From Notamacropus eugenii (taxonomy: Eukaryota > Chordata > Mammalia > Diprotodontia > Macropodidae), in contig NC_092875.1 of the NCBI RefSeq assembly GCF_028372415.1, positions 355,872,233 through 355,936,232 on the forward strand: DNA of 64,000 bases. Direction: 5' to 3'. The position numbers and the translations under genes are program-made. Position 1 is the stretch's first letter. Each line of letters starts with the position of its first letter. Below, piece after piece: positions 12,355 to 23,254 of the stretch. The notes beneath the pieces were generated by a model. It was not told where the DNA came from and searched no databases. It saw nothing but the letters and a program-made list of their open reading frames with translations.

Positions 12355-12864
12355 TGTAGCGCCAATGTGATATTCACAGCCCCTAAGGTGACCATGAATA
12401 TTCTGGCACAATTCTGAATCGTGCAATGCCACAGACTCTCCACATGGAAGGCAGAACCAAAATATTTATTCACATGCCAGAAAGCTAAATCCATCATAGT
12501 AACAGAAATCTATACACAATAACAATGCAGATTGCAACACCATCCCCAAGCCTTCACCCTTTCCATAAACCAACTCCATTAAACAAATCACAAACAGGCC
12601 TCCTTAAACAAAATCACAGACAAACTCTTTCACTCACACTAGCTAGCAGCCTGCATCCTTCCTAGCTCTGACTGCTCTCTCACTAATTTCCTCTCAGCTC
12701 TGCTCTAGCTCTGTCTCTTCCTGTCCTATGCATTCAGCAAACTTCTCCCACCACAGGCTCCATGTGTTTCAGACTCATGTGACTCAGGCTTCCATGTGAC
12801 CCAGGCAAGCAAAATGGACCTATTGATGACTATGAAAGATCTCCCCATTTAAGTTACCATTGCA
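12355..12864 (-). mobile_element. Solo endogenous-retrovirus LTR, antisense
   Basis: A 510-bp block begins TGTAGCG and ends TTGCA (TG...CA), is flanked by CTCAT on both sides, and has no internal viral sequence. Read on the minus strand it contains an AATAAA polyadenylation signal at about 12461-12466, about 110 bp before its 3' end, as expected for an R-U5 region. The sibling HAL1 copy at 60060-63600 is uninterrupted at the homologous position and so shows the empty site. The 5-bp duplication is compatible with an ERVL-like or other class; the family cannot be named without a library. An LTR of this type may still carry promoter or polyadenylation activity, but nothing here shows that it does. 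Confidence 0.85.
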
Positions 12865-12869
12865 CTCAT
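12865..12869. repeat. 5-bp target-site duplication of solo LTR, right
   Basis: CTCAT follows the terminal CA of the LTR and matches 12350-12354. Confidence 0.75.
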
Positions 12870-13379
12870 AAGACCTTTCTCATTATTAAGGTAGTTAGAA
12901 GGAGTATATATAGACACAGGGAACAGGTGTGAGTTGAATATAAAGGGATGATATCTAAAAACTAAAATTAAAGGATAAGAGGAACGTACAAGGAGAAAAG
13001 AGAAAAGGAGGGACAGCATAAGGTAAATTATCACATATAAAAGAGGCAAGAAAAAGCTTTTACAATGCAGAGGAAGAGGGGAGAGGTGAGAAGGGCGTAA
13101 GTGAATCTTGTTCTCATCAGAATTGGCTCGAAGAGGGAATAAGATACCCAGCAAAGGGGCATAGAAATCTATCCTACCATACAGGAAAATAAAAGAGAAA
13201 GAGAATAGGGCTGGGGGGGAGGAGGGCAGTGAGAGAAGGAAAGGCAGATTGAGGAAAGGGATAGTCAGAGCAAAACACTTTTGAGCAGGGACAGGGTGAA
13301 AGTAGAGAGAGAAAATGGAATAAACAGGGAAAGAGAGAATAGGATGGAGGGAAATACAGTTAACAACAGTAAATGTGAA

Positions 13380-14010
13380 AAAAACTGAATCAAATTTCTC
13401 TGATAAAGACCTCATTTCTCTAACATATAGAGACCTGTGTCAAATTTATAAAAATAAGTGTCGTTCTCAATTGATAAATGATAAAAGATATAATCAATTT
13501 TCAGATAAAGTAATTAAACTCTCTATAGTCATGAAAAATATTCTAACTCACTACTGATTGGAGAAATGCAAATAAAAATAATATTGAGGTACTACCTCAT
13601 ACCTATTAGATTGTTTAATAGGGCAGAAAAGGTAAATGACAAATGTTGGAGGGGAAGTGGCAAAAATGAGACATTAATGTACTCTTGGTCAAGTTCTGAA
13701 CTGATTCAACCATTATATAGAGCAATTTAGAACTATTCCCAAAGGGCTATAAAATCATGCATACCCTTTGACCTAACAATATTGCTTCTAGGTCTGTATC
13801 TCAAAAGACATTAGAAACAAAAAGGAAAAAGACATGTATGTACAAAAATATTTATAGTAGTTCTTTTCTGTGTGTAAAGAATTAGAAATTGAGAGAATGG
13901 ACATCAGTTGGGGAATGGCTAAATAAGTTATGGTATGTAATAATGATGGAATGCTATTTTACTATAAGAAATTATTAGCAGGATGCTCTCAAAAAAACTT
14001 AATAAGACTT
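13380..14010 (+). pseudogene. L1 ORF2 C-terminal remnant within HAL1 copy 2
   Basis: Similar in order and wording to the 3' end of mammalian L1 ORF2 as I remember it. It has a 'caaatttataaaaataagtg' segment, 'attggagaaatgcaaat', 'ttgacctaacaatattgct', 'aaaatatttatagtag' and 'ggaatgctattttactataa'. A 60-codon open frame (13375-13557) includes LISLTYRDLCQIYKNKC. Stops and frameshifts follow. It is the tail of an endonuclease/reverse-transcriptase ORF whose catalytic part is missing. Confidence 0.7.
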
Positions 14011-14449
14011 GCATGGATTGATGCAAAGTGAGATGTACTGAGTACAAAGTAGCAGCAATATTGTGAGATGTAGCTGTTCTCAGCAAAAATGCAAGACAAT
14101 TCTGAAAAATTTAGGATGGAAAATGTATTCATCCTGAAAGAAATTGTGGCGTCTGAATACAGATTGAAGCACACTATTTTTTTTACTGTATTTTTCTTGA
14201 GGTATTTTTTTTTTTTTGGCTATGATTTCTTTCACAATATAACTATTATGGAGATGTTTTGCATGACTACACATATATAACTTACATGGAATTGCTCAGT
14301 TTCTCAACAAACAGGTGTGGGGAGGGAGAAAGGGAGAGAATTTGGAACTCAAAATAAAAAAATGTTAAAAATTGTTTTTACATGTAACTCGGGAAAAATT
14401 AAATACTAAAATACCAAAAAATTTAAAAGAAGGTCATATACACAAAAAA

Positions 14450-14580
14450 GGTGCTGGATTTAAAAAGTGATTGGCAATGTCTGCCTTCAAGGAGTTGTAA
14501 TTCTATTAGGCAAATAGGCAAATTCAAACAAAAATTTGATAATTATGATTGTTACCTCAATGATGATGATGATTAAAATC
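14450..14580. mobile_element. Fragment of a common SINE-like repeat
   Basis: 'tgccttcaaggagttgtaattctatt' matches the 'ccctcaaggagcttacaatctaat' block that recurs in this window at 20291, 20755, 26685 and 50665. Short and old. Confidence 0.4.
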
Positions 14581-14679
14581 AACAGTACCAGAAAAAAATA
14601 AGAAAGTATAGCTATTCAAAATAAAAGCACATGTGAGGACATCTAAACCAAAATTTCTTAGCTTAGATTATTTGAAAGC

Positions 14680-14926
14680 AATATAATGTAATATAATACA
14701 AAGCAATAACATACTATACTACCTTATATTATACTACACTATGTTATACTATGTCATATCATATCCTGTATTGTATTATATTTTGTTGTTATTTTATGTT
14801 ATGTTATGTTGGATTATATTATATGGTATAGTACATTAAATTGCATTACATTATATTATGTTATGTCATATATTATACAATACTATATTACATTATGTCC
14901 TATTATATTATATTATATTATATTTT
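14680..14926. repeat. Degenerate TTATA/TATGT low-complexity satellite
   Basis: About 245 bp of diverged 5-bp units (ttata, ttatg, ctata), ending in a purer tattatattatattat run. Slippage origin. The 66-codon frame inside it has no biological meaning. Confidence 0.85.
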
Positions 14927-15114
14927 CCTCAATATCAATATTAATTTTCTTTGTAATCTTATGGACTTTATTTTACATTTAAAATATTATTCAGAAAATG
15001 CCATAAGAGTCCATGATGGCAAAAAAGTTAACAACCTGTGATCTAAAAGAAACAGATGAAGTATATGTAACAGGCACTAGAGACAAGTTTATTATACAAC
15101 TGAATATTAAACAT

Positions 15115-15352
15115 GGAGGCAGCTAGGTGATGCAGTGGATAGAATGGCAGGTCTGGAACCAGGAAGGCCTCAGTTCAAATCCTGTCTTAGTCATTTGCTA
15201 GCTGTGTGATCATTGGCAAGTCATTTAATTCTGTTTGCCTCAGTTCCTCATCAGCAAGCTGGAGAAGGAAATGGCAAACCACTCCAGTATCTTTGGGAAG
15301 AAAACCCCAAATGGGGTCATGAAGAGTTGGATTCACCTGAATGGAAACTAAA
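15115..15352 (+). mobile_element. Marsupial tRNA-headed SINE (MAR1-like)
   Basis: A near-complete copy. It has the head 'ggcagctaggtgatgcagtg', box B-like 'agttcaaatcc', the 'gctagctgtgtgat' core, 'ggagaaggaaatggcaaac' and the tail 'aaaaccccaaatggggtcat'. Five copies of this family occur in the window. The family name is from memory. Confidence 0.8.
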
Positions 15353-15359
15353 TATGACC

Positions 15360-17480
15360 TCTAGTCACATTTAGTGCAAAGGGAAGGGATTGGAAGTGGG
15401 AAAAGTTAGAGTATGTACATATTAGACTATTACTGAATAAGTCATGTTACAAATCGGCATTGTATTCTAGAACCTTTTATTTGGGTATCTCTTCAACTAA
15501 TTCCTACATATAAACATTATGTACTTATAAATGGTAAATCAGACTTTCCTTAATTACTGTAATCTGAACATGTGCTTCTTTAAAGAAATATCTAGAAAAT
15601 GCATTAGGTAGCATGGTGCACTATGTGCTTCAAAGATTCTGTCCAGATCATGAATTACATCATGGTATTCATGAGAGCATGAAGGGAAAATTGTTGTGGC
15701 AAAATAATCAGCAGAATTTGGTGAAAATCATGTAGTATTAACTACTATAATATTTATTATGAGTCAACAAAAAATTATTGTGAAAAATAATGCCTCAAAA
15801 ATGATAAGATACACTGCTTAACACTATGGGAAACGTATTTTTTGAGGAAAAATTAACAGTAAGACAGTGCCCACAACTGAAAGAGGCAACTCATGGTCCA
15901 GTTTTCAAAAGAGAAGGGAGACTATTTCTTCAAACTATAGATCCCTTGAAGAAATATTACACAGTTTACTAAAGGATTGATTTGTGATCAGTTGGTCAAA
16001 CACAGCAATTGCTATAACAGTATTTCTCATTTTAATATGTGTTCATTAAAACCAAAATATCCTTCTCTGCTTTCACTCAAGAATTGAAGGTGGGTAGAGG
16101 GATAAAAAATATGAAATTACATATGATGTCAGATGAGGTACATGCATTGAAGAGTTTTTCTGAACCTTTTTTTTTTTCATTTCCCTAACAAGGGAAGGCT
16201 CATTTAGTAAGAAGGAAAAGGGGAAAAGTTCTACTCATAAATTAACATAATTTAAAACTGAAATTAATAGGTGAAGTGCAAAAGGAGAACAGAGGAGAAT
16301 AAAAGAACATATGTCAGACCAACTATTAGAATGGTAGAACAGGAAATGCCCTACATATGCCAAACACCAGCAAGGCATTTGATAATGCCATTCTATATAT
16401 CTTTGAGAACTAGATGGAAAGATAATATAAATAGTACTATTTAGGTTGAGTTGAAATTGATTAGATGATTCACCCTTAAATGAGAGCTCAAACTGATAGC
16501 TTTAGAGAAAAGACATGCTCACCTCTCAGGATTATCAATAAAATCATGACTGGAATCTGTAGCTAACTTCAGTCTAGGAAAGTGAGGCTAGAACATTGCC
16601 ATTCTAATGTTTTGAAAGTATAAAGATTAAAAATGACAGACAAGAAACTTACAACATAAAAATTAAAACTACCGGGAAAAAAAGACAGAAGTCATACCTC
16701 AGAAAGTAAAGAATAATCAGTCAATGGAAAGTAATTGACCAAAGACTAGATAATCACCCATTGGAAATATTATAGAAGTAAGTTTTGCTCTAAATAGATG
16801 TTGGAATAGATTAACTTCTGGGATCCCTTGCAAGTCAGAGCCTGCATTTCCATGAGATCATGAGCAAACTATAGGACTGTTTATCATCAACATATGGCTA
16901 ACAAATGAATCAAGAAATATATGATTACCAAGATATTAGCTGCCTGGTAAAGTGAATGCAATACAACATGGGCAAAAAGAGTAAGTCAAGTAGATGACTG
17001 TGTCTTTAGGTTGAGGGACACTGAAAAATCCCAACCAAAGGAGTATTTCTCATTGTGAAATCATTAAAGCCTATTCCTGTACTGCATGCCCTGGGGAAAG
17101 GGTCTTAGGCAAAATGTTCACCTCCTACTCATTACTTAGTGACTGTGCCAGCTTGATTTACATATCAAGTAAATACCAGTCACAGTTTCTGAATAATACC
17201 ATCTAGACCAGAGGCTGTCACTGACTATACCTTGAAATAAGGACAATGCCAGTAGCAGAAATGAATTCACTGGAAAGCAACCATAAAGGATCAAACAGAA
17301 GAAATATTCTTTATGCCCAATAAGTGAACAGACCTTAGGTTTTCATTTCTCTTATAAGAACATTGCATCATTTCTGTTCTTCATGAAGTGTGTATGAGTC
17401 TGTGTGAGGACATAGCACTTTGAAAAATATATAGTACCTAATACCACTGTGAATCCATAGTGAATTTGTAAAGCAAATAT
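15360..17480. other. Unassigned flanking DNA
   Basis: About 2.1 kb without a recognisable gene, repeat or RNA. Reading frames are short. Confidence 0.5.
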
Positions 17481-17485
17481 GTAAT

Positions 17486-17493
17486 CCTTAAAA
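17486..17493. repeat. 8-bp target-site duplication, left
   Basis: CCTTAAAA recurs at 17652-17659 and flanks the hAT-like element. Confidence 0.75.
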
Positions 17494-17651
17494 ACAGGGC
17501 TTCTTAATCTAGGGTCCATGACCTTTATTTAAAATACATTTTGATAACTATATTTCAATATAATTGGATTCCTTTGTAATCCTATTTATTTTATCTTATG
17601 CATTTTAAAACATTCTGGGAAGGGATCCACAAATAAGATTAAGAAGCCTTT
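17494..17651. mobile_element. hAT-like MITE with inverted ends
   Basis: A 158-bp element. The 5' end 'ggcttcttaatct' is the exact reverse complement of 'agattaagaagcc' at the 3' end. An 8-bp duplication (ccttaaaa) flanks it, the hallmark of hAT transposition. It is colinear with 9269-9450 but lacks the 3' portion of the interior. It has no coding capacity, so it must have been moved by a transposase supplied in trans. Confidence 0.85.
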
Positions 17652-17659
17652 CCTTAAAA
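17652..17659. repeat. 8-bp target-site duplication, right
   Basis: CCTTAAAA, identical to 17486-17493. Confidence 0.75.
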
Positions 17660-18094
17660 TGTTCATTAAAATATGAAGCTTCAGAAAGATACTATTGGCT
17701 GATAATTTCTTTATGTTTGTATAAAGATTCTATTTGTAAAGTTGGCCCATTTGATTCAAGTTATTTTTAATGCTTGGGGCATATTTACATTATTACTTGT
17801 AAAACTAGAAGAAAACAATGGAAAATAAATATGCATGTATATTGCCACCAAATAAAATATATAAAGTTCTCATAATTGGAGTCTTATTCTAAATCTTAAC
17901 ACATAATCGGACCTAAAGCCATTTGAACTGAATGTTTTTCTGCTATTTAAAATGACCTTTTTATCTTCATTTCATATTATGTATTCTTGTTTAAAATAAA
18001 AAAAAAATCACAGTTTATGGATGAGAATTATCTTTATTTGTTATCTGTGAGGGTCTATTCATAATAGCTGGGAGAATTCATAATTGACATTAAT

Positions 18095-18292
18095 ATAGCA
18101 TTTCAGATACATAATCTCATTTGGTCCTTACAATCTTGTAAAACAGGGCAAGCATTACCATCCTCACTTTCAGAGTGCTCAGAGGCATTAAGGACTTTGT
18201 TCCATGTAGCACAGCAAGTAAACAGCAGAGCTTGGACTTAATTCCACTCCTGATTCCAAACCCAGTGCCCTTTCCACTACACCCTGGTGTCT
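18095..18292 (-). mobile_element. MIR SINE, antisense
   Basis: 'taatctcatttggtccttac', 'caagtaaacagcagagcttg' and 'ccactacaccctggtg' are the antisense MIR core and tRNA-derived head, in the expected order. Confidence 0.75.
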
Positions 18293-18857
18293 TTCACATC
18301 ACCTAGGTTAAAGAGCGATTGAATATTCATAGTCAAGCTATAATGAAATAATAAAAGAGCCAAGGTGAGAGTGTAACTTTTACCTCTGAGCCTGCTTGAG
18401 TGTGAAAATATCTAAAACATTTCCCAGTATCCATGTAAATACAACCTGTCTGGTCAGAGTTTGGACCTTATCTAAATGTGCCCATTTTAGGGTTATTTGG
18501 CTCAAAATAAAACATAAAAACTACTTTACCAAGTGAAGCCAGTTCCTTCCTCTACGATTCCTTCTCTAGTCATCCATGTCTAAGTCATTCCCTCATATAG
18601 ATGTGAGGTAGGAAGGGGCATCAAGGCTTTCAGGAAACTCAAATAGTAAGAAAATTAGAATCCATTTTATGACATTGTTTTAAAGTAGAATTTTCTAATC
18701 TTATTGCAAATATAAAGAAGAATTGTAAAAAAAAGTTTCAATGTCAAATTAATATACATATAATAATGAACCACAAATATATGCAATTGTTAATAATCAA
18801 TTAACAAAAGGGGATAAAACAGTTTTTTAAGCATCCTTCCATCAGTAGTATTCTATA

Positions 18858-19042
18858 ATCATAGGATCAAAGATTTAGAGCATGGAAAGATAATCTAGAT
18901 GTCATCTAGTCAAATCCCCTCATTTTATAAATAAGGAAACTGAAATGCTGAGTGTTCAAGGATATACAGACAGCAAGAAACAGAATTGGAATTGGAAACT
19001 GGAATTCCTGATCACAAATTTGGTGCTGTTTCCACTTAACTG
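18858..19042 (-). mobile_element. MIR/CORE-related SINE, antisense
   Basis: 'aatcccctcattttataaat', 'aaggaaactgaaatgctgag' and a trailing 'gctgtttccactt' mark an antisense CORE-SINE. Similar copies are at 39372, 43130 and 55925. Confidence 0.65.
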
Positions 19043-19044
19043 AG

Positions 19045-19855
19045 ACTAGAATCTTATGATTCAGATTTTTTTTGCTTTTCTAAAATAGTAAAGTACCTTG
19101 CTGACAAACTATCCTAAGTATAACTGATTTAAAAAAAAAAAAACAACAACTCCTCAGGTAACTATTTTAATAGTCTTAATGATAATGTTTTTATTTCAAA
19201 TGATAGTTTTATTTTGTTAGTATGGTGAAATTTTTTCCCTTATATTGCTTTTCCCATGTATAAACTACACATTGAAAAATTATAGCCAAGAATTATTATT
19301 CATTTTTTCATTGAACAAAAATGTATTATGTCTATTCTGTGCTAGGTAATTTTTCCCAAAGTCAGTATTTTCAAATTGAAATAAACATATTTCTCCTTCA
19401 ATGAGGTAGAACAGGCTTGTAAATACATGTTGATATGACCATAAAATAAAGAATTCATTACCTTTATTTTCTCTAAACGCTGTGATATTAACTCCTAGAA
19501 TTGAAAATTTGGAAGAGACCTCAGATCTAGTCTAAATCCCTCCCCTGATGTGGTATATGAAATATGCTTAACATAATCCTTTGATTTTACAGATTAAGAA
19601 ACCTGACTTCCTATTTATTTAGGTGATTTGCACATGATGCCAGTCATTTTATCCACATTAAATATGAATTAGATTAGTGCTACCAGAAAAATATGAACAA
19701 TAAAATCCTTGACTGCAGATGGCACAGGATGTGATGAGCTATTTGCGAGATGCATTGTAAAACTGTAAATGAAGTACAATGGATGAGATGGTAGCATATT
19801 CATTTCTTTGTACATACAACATTGCAAGACAGTATGGAAGAAAGGAGATGCCTTT
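19045..19855. other. Unassigned flanking DNA
   Basis: AT-rich with an A-run at 19132-19142. A weak CORE-like scrap is possible near 19300. No gene seen. Confidence 0.45.
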
Positions 19856-19859
19856 ATCT

Positions 19860-20280
19860 ATAGATCCACTGACAACCTCCAGTGAAGGACATGCTATTAC
19901 TTCCCCAGGTAAAATCTATTCCACTTTTGATAGTTCTAATTGATAGGATTTTTTTTTCTTATCAAAGAGCTTCTTTGCAACTTCTACCCATGATTCTTGG
20001 TTTTACCCTAGAGGGAAATTGGGAGAAATCCTCATCAACTACTGTTCAAAATTCTTGAAGACAGATATTCTGCCCCACCCTGATTCTTCACTTCTCCAGC
20101 CTGTTCCTGAAACCAAGTCCATGTGATATGAACTCACCCTTCACCCTTTCAATGGTCCTACTCTGGATTATCTCCAGCTGACTGTGTCCTTAAACTGTTG
20201 TGATCAGAATAGAAGACAAAACTCCTGAAAAGTAGGGTCTAAAGATGGATTTTGTATCTGTATTCTGAGGATCATACTAG
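19860..20280 (-). mobile_element. CR1/L3 LINE fragment, antisense
   Basis: 'ctgacaacctccagtgaagg', 'acttccccaggtaaa', 'gcaacttctacccatgattc', 'cttcacttctccagcctgtt' and 'ctggattatctccagctgac' give the canonical order of an antisense CR1/L3 3' region. It is the best preserved of the three CR1 pieces here. Confidence 0.75.
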
Positions 20281-20290
20281 CTGATTTTAT

Positions 20291-20411
20291 TCACTCAACA
20301 GGCATTTATTAAATGTCTATGTAGCAGATACTGATGTAGTCTTCATGAATAAAAAGACAGAAAGAAATCAACTCCTGTCCTCAAGGAATTTATATTCTAT
20401 TGGAGAAAAAC
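20291..20411 (-). mobile_element. CORE-SINE-like fragment
   Basis: 'caacaggcatttattaaatg' leads into 'ctcaaggaatttatattcta', a frequent pattern in this genome. It is cut off by the GATA microsatellite. Confidence 0.6.
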
Positions 20412-20435
20412 TATAGATAGATAGATAGGTAGATG

Positions 20436-20486
<51 letters not shown>

Positions 20487-20527
20487 GATAGATAGATAGA
20501 TGATAGATAGATGATAGATAGATAGAT
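20412..20527. repeat. (GATA)n microsatellite
   Basis: About 116 bp of GATA units with a few GGTA/GATG variants. The opposite strand gives a spurious YLSIYLSI reading. Confidence 0.95.
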
Positions 20528-20754
20528 ATTTCAATATAAAATTCAAATACATTAAACACAGATTAATACCTGCTGAGCTACAAAAAGATGACTATTTCTT
20601 CCAGATCAGCTCTCAAAGATACTTATGTGCAGAAGAGTTGAATTCTATATTCATAAAAGAAGAATGCACACCAGACACATCACAGATCCTTAAAGTACTG
20701 AATATGGAATATATGACCCACATTGTATTTGGAGCTACAACGAATGTAAAGAAG

Positions 20755-20880
20755 AAAGGTCATCTCTACCCTCAAGGACCTTGAAACCTAATTGAGAAGA
20801 CAAAATGTGTACATGTAAAAGAATAACTAAAAATACCAAGTACTGTAAGCTAAATATCAAATTAAGTGATACAGATAGTA
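20755..20880. mobile_element. Fragment of the 'ctcaaggacct' SINE-like repeat
   Basis: 'taccctcaaggaccttgaaa' and the following 'gagaagacaaaatgtgtac' match the same repeat block as 20291 and 26685. Confidence 0.45.
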
Positions 20881-20930
20881 AATTATATTAAGAGAAGAGA
20901 TAGAAAGAGATGCAACATGGTGGAGATAGA

Positions 20931-21050
20931 AAAAGGAAGGAAGGAAGAAAGGAAGGAAGGAAGAAAAAGAAGGAAGGAAGAAAAGGAAGGAAGGAAGGAA
21001 GGAAGGAAGGAAGGAAGGAAGGAAGGAAGAAAAGGAAGGAAGGAAGGAAG
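20931..21050. repeat. (GGAA)n purine microsatellite
   Basis: About 120 bp of GGAA with AAGA interruptions. All overlapping reading frames (RKEGRK or SFLPSF) are artefacts of the repeat. Confidence 0.95.
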
Positions 21051-21529
21051 TCACATGAGTGAATCAACTTATTTGAAGTTGCATGACCCAAGAACTCTCC
21101 AACTTCAGCATATTCCTAAAATCAAGAGAGCAAGGAGAGAAGCCTCGAGGTGTCGGACAGAGAATTAACTAGAACAGCCTGTTATCTTCAGACACTGTCT
21201 GTTCAGCAGCAATACCAGGGGATTTTACCCTGTAAGGCAAAAGTAAAGTGGCACCTTTACAGGTGAACATCCTGCCACAAAAGGGTTTCATACCAATGTA
21301 AGAAAAGATGCAGAGCCGTCATCAAAGTGGAGATCATTAAAAACTGTGCTTTACACTTGGAATTTGAGTCTATGGGATCAGACATATGTTTGTGTTTGGA
21401 GAGCTAAAGATGACTCTACTTTCTGATTTTAACTTTATTTCCCTTGAAATCTATTCTTTCTGAAATGCTTTGGTTATTTGATTTAAAAAAATAATTCTTA
21501 CTAGCAGAGAACATCACTTTGTCCTTTGG

Positions 21530-21850
21530 GCAGTCCAGTCAAACTTCATGGGAGACCTATAATTCAAGCTGTGCTTTGAAGGATGGCTGGGATTTCAGAA
21601 GGTAGAGGGGAGATAAAAGGGCATACCAGGCATAGGTATCCATGTGAACAAAAGTGCAGAAGGCAGGAGAAAAGTTACTGTTGGGGGGTAAATTAATTGA
21701 GCTGAAGTTAATGATTTGTTTAGGCAAATAGAGGATGAGGCTGGAAATATCAAAAGGGACCTAACTGTGTAGAACCTTAAGGGCTAAGAAATTGGGGTTC
21801 TTTTTCTTACATGCAATGGGGAATCACTTGACATTTTTGAGTTATCACTG
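21530..21850. mobile_element. Old mammalian interspersed repeat of unknown class
   Basis: 'gctttgaaggatggctggga', 'gggcataccaggcatag', 'tgcagaaggcaggag' and 'gcaatggggaatcacttgac' match a pattern seen in many mammalian genomes ('...ggcattccaggcagaggga...'). I cannot give its family name. There is no coding frame. Confidence 0.5.
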
Positions 21851-22239
21851 CCCAAGTATCTGAAATTTGTCAGTCAATATAATAGGCTTTCAATTGGTCA
21901 TTGCTTTATAGCCATAAGTGTGTGCTGTCCCATTAAAAAAGTATAGAATCCAATCCTTTCGCATTTCTCAGTACTGGCATAAGCATATGGAAAGGAATAA
22001 AACTTTAATCTGTTTATCAGTCAGCAATGTTCAGTCCCATCCCCCTAAAATAGACATTCTCAAAAACAGCCCTAAGTAATTTGAATAAAAAACCCCCTTC
22101 CCAGTTTTCATCTGATAGATTTGTTGGTTGTAAGTTACTACAATTGAGGAAGTATTTGAAGATTCTGCCTAATCTCTAGGCCTATGAAGGTGCTACATGG
22201 ATGGGACATTCTTCGTAGAGGCACTCCTTGAAGTGGAGA

Positions 22240-22515
22240 CTCTTCTCATTTTTGTCTTTGTATCACCATTACCTAGCACATACCCTAGTATGTCATAGGT
22301 GCTTGATAAAGGCTTAGTGATTGATTAATTCTCTTCTCAGTCAAATATCTCCAGAGGTATGGCACAATCTCATGGCCTTCCACCGTACTAGGAGCTCTAT
22401 TTTGGATGCCTTTCAGTTTAAGAATATCATTACTAAAATAGGACATGTAGAACTGAGCAAAATATTTCAGAAGTTGTCTAAGATCAACAGAGTACAGTAG
22501 CATTATCCCTTCCCA
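22240..22515. mobile_element. L2 3' end followed by an antisense CR1/L3 fragment
   Basis: 22250-22330 reads 'tcaccattacctagcacata...gtgcttgataaaggc', the L2/MIR-type 3' terminus in sense. 22330-22515 holds 'ctgagcaaaatatttcagaa' and 'agatcaacagagtacagtag', matching the antisense CR1 block 'gaactgaacacaatactccag...agagta'. Confidence 0.55.
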
Positions 22516-22519
22516 TATC

Positions 22520-23250
22520 TGTAAAGCACTTTGCAAACTTTGGAGTACCATATAAATACCATATAAATTGTGTTCAGGGTCACAATAACATTTTGGCTGA
22601 TATAGCACATTATTCCCTCGTACTAAACTTATTGTCTACTAAAAACACCAGATTTCTTCAAACAAACTGCTCTCCTACCATATTGTGAGTACTTGTGATG
22701 TTGACTTTTCTTTTAAATCTAAGCCTAAGTTTATCTTTCCAGTGGTGGATCAGCTACTGGCAGGGGAGGAGAGGAATTTCTCCTTTTACCTACCCATCAT
22801 CCAGAATACATCTAGGCACCAGAGAACCTGGTAGAACAAATGCTATGGGGTTTTCTTCTACTTCAGCTTTCCTGTCAATATTTTCTCCTTCCCCTAACCT
22901 GGATGAATACTTACCTCCCCTCCATCTACACCTCTGTGAAAGGGAATCCAAAACTCTGTTCCATTTGGATCCTCAGACCCACTTATCCCTTTCCAGTGCT
23001 GCTTGTTGAGGCCTATTCAGCAATACCCCAAAAACAGATATGGATGCTAAAAGTACTTGGATAAGTAAGTAGTCACCAACAGCAATCCTGGTAAACCATG
23101 GGATTTCTTTATAATCTTCACTGCTGCCACATTCTAAGGTATTTTACTATCTGTCCTGATGCTACCTTAGTCAGCTACCTGAGCATACCATAAAGACCCT
23201 TCCTGGACTTTGGTATCAATCATGATGATACACTTAGGAATTCAATTTTT
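22520..23250. other. Unassigned flanking DNA
   Basis: Somewhat GC-richer than its surroundings and includes a 104-codon chance frame (22695-23009) without domain features. No gene was recognised. Confidence 0.45.
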
Positions 23251-23254
23251 TTTT

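Larger units (their letters stand above)
10298..14430 (+). mobile_element. HAL1/L1 derivative (copy 2), interrupted by an LTR
   Basis: Starts with 'ggggcagagtcaagtatggc', a decayed form of the usual marsupial L1 5' terminus. The order is: a 5' region to about 11200, ORF1 remnants (11213-12227), a purine-rich spacer (about 12270-13370, minus the LTR at 12355-12864), sequence matching the 3' end of L1 ORF2 (about 13380-14010), and an L1 3' tail ending 'ggaactcaaaataaaaa' with an A-rich end. The reverse-transcriptase core of ORF2 is absent. The same arrangement recurs in the antisense copy at 60060-63600, so it is a propagated non-autonomous subfamily and not a private deletion. Confidence 0.82.

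Noticed and set aside
12849-13415. 188-codon minus-strand frame, the second longest in the window
   Set aside because: Complement of the HAL1 purine-rich spacer plus the edge of the LTR. Compositional openness without domains.
15115-15190. tRNA gene at SINE head
   Set aside because: Box B-like sequence belongs to the tRNA-derived head of the SINE. No complete cloverleaf or terminator context.
22695-23064. Overlapping 104- and 74-codon frames as a spliced gene
   Set aside because: No domains, no conserved splice signals, and two overlapping frames in the same DNA indicate chance.
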